From the NCBI GenBank assembly GCA_035256085.1, contig DATEYP010000074.1, positions 1 to 23,929 on the forward strand: 23,929 bases of DNA, written 5' to 3'. Shown in pieces: positions 23,835 to 23,929 of the stretch (its first letter is position 1; each line of letters begins with the position of its first letter). The notes beneath the pieces were generated by a model, which was given only the letters and a program-made list of their open reading frames with translations, was not told where the DNA came from and did not search any database. This DNA is from UBA6901 sp035256085 (GTDB lineage: Bacteria > Pseudomonadota > Gammaproteobacteria > Acidiferrobacterales > UBA6901). The position numbers were made by a program, and so were the translations under genes.

Positions 23835-23929
23835 CCGCAGGGAAAAGGGCAAAGAGGAAAGAGAAAAGTCGATGGTCGGAACCCCATATATCTTCCCCTT
23901 TCCACTTATCACTTTCTTCTTTTCTCTTG
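23835..23929 (+). repeat. Purine-rich/pyrimidine-rich imperfect inverted repeat
   Basis: After the secA stop, a purine-rich arm (GGGAAAAGGGCAAAGAGG onward, about 23840-23867) is followed by a pyrimidine-rich arm (CTTCCCCTTTCCACTT onward, about 23893-23929, cut by the window end). They are roughly, not exactly, complementary. Such GAAAAG-type arms resemble dispersed intergenic repeats. It might also act as the end of the secA transcript, but no compact terminator is visible. Confidence 0.5.

Overview
The window is a nearly complete division and cell wall (dcw) cluster from a GC-rich gammaproteobacterium, with every gene on the + strand. It opens inside RNase P RNA and then runs mraZ, rsmH, ftsL, ftsI, murE, murF, mraY, murD, ftsW, murG, murC, murB, ddlB, ftsQ, ftsA, ftsZ, lpxC, an M23 metallopeptidase and secA. 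The gene order, the meso-diaminopimelate signature of MurE (DNPRHE), the FtsZ tail (LDIPAFLRKQAD) and lpxC point to a Gram-negative gammaproteobacterium. I cannot place it at genus level from sequence alone.

Region by region. 1-317 is the 3' part of rnpB. 318-593 is an AT-richer spacer carrying a good sigma70-type promoter and five MraZ-type operator repeats spaced exactly 10 bp. 594-7901 (mraZ to mraY) is tightly packed, with overlaps or gaps of 8 bases or fewer. 7902-8089 is a non-coding break filled by three hairpin repeats. 8090-14191 (murD to murB) is again fully overlapping, but between ftsW and murG it contains a 170-bp tandem duplication. This creates a 57-codon micro-ORF carrying a second copy of the last part of FtsW. 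14192-14295 is the second break, occupied by an inverted repeat whose left arm supplies the end of murB. 14296-17236 is ddlB, ftsQ and ftsA, 17291-18427 is ftsZ, and an lpxC leader follows. lpxC overlaps a membrane-anchored LytM/M23 peptidase gene by ATGA. A gene-free 623-bp stretch precedes secA, and a purine/pyrimidine-rich repeat ends the window.

Function. MurB, C, D, E and F with DdlB build UDP-MurNAc-pentapeptide. MraY and MurG turn it into lipid II. FtsW and FtsI polymerise and cross-link it at the septum, and FtsL, Q, A and Z assemble the divisome. MraZ and RsmH head the operon, LpxC commits to lipid A synthesis, and SecA drives export. The gene content is ordinary. The unusual parts lie at the junctions: the ftsW-tail micro-ORF that keeps the stop/start coupling chain intact between ftsW and murG, three different palindromic repeat types at operon breaks, and the region before secA where neither secM nor dciA is recognisable.
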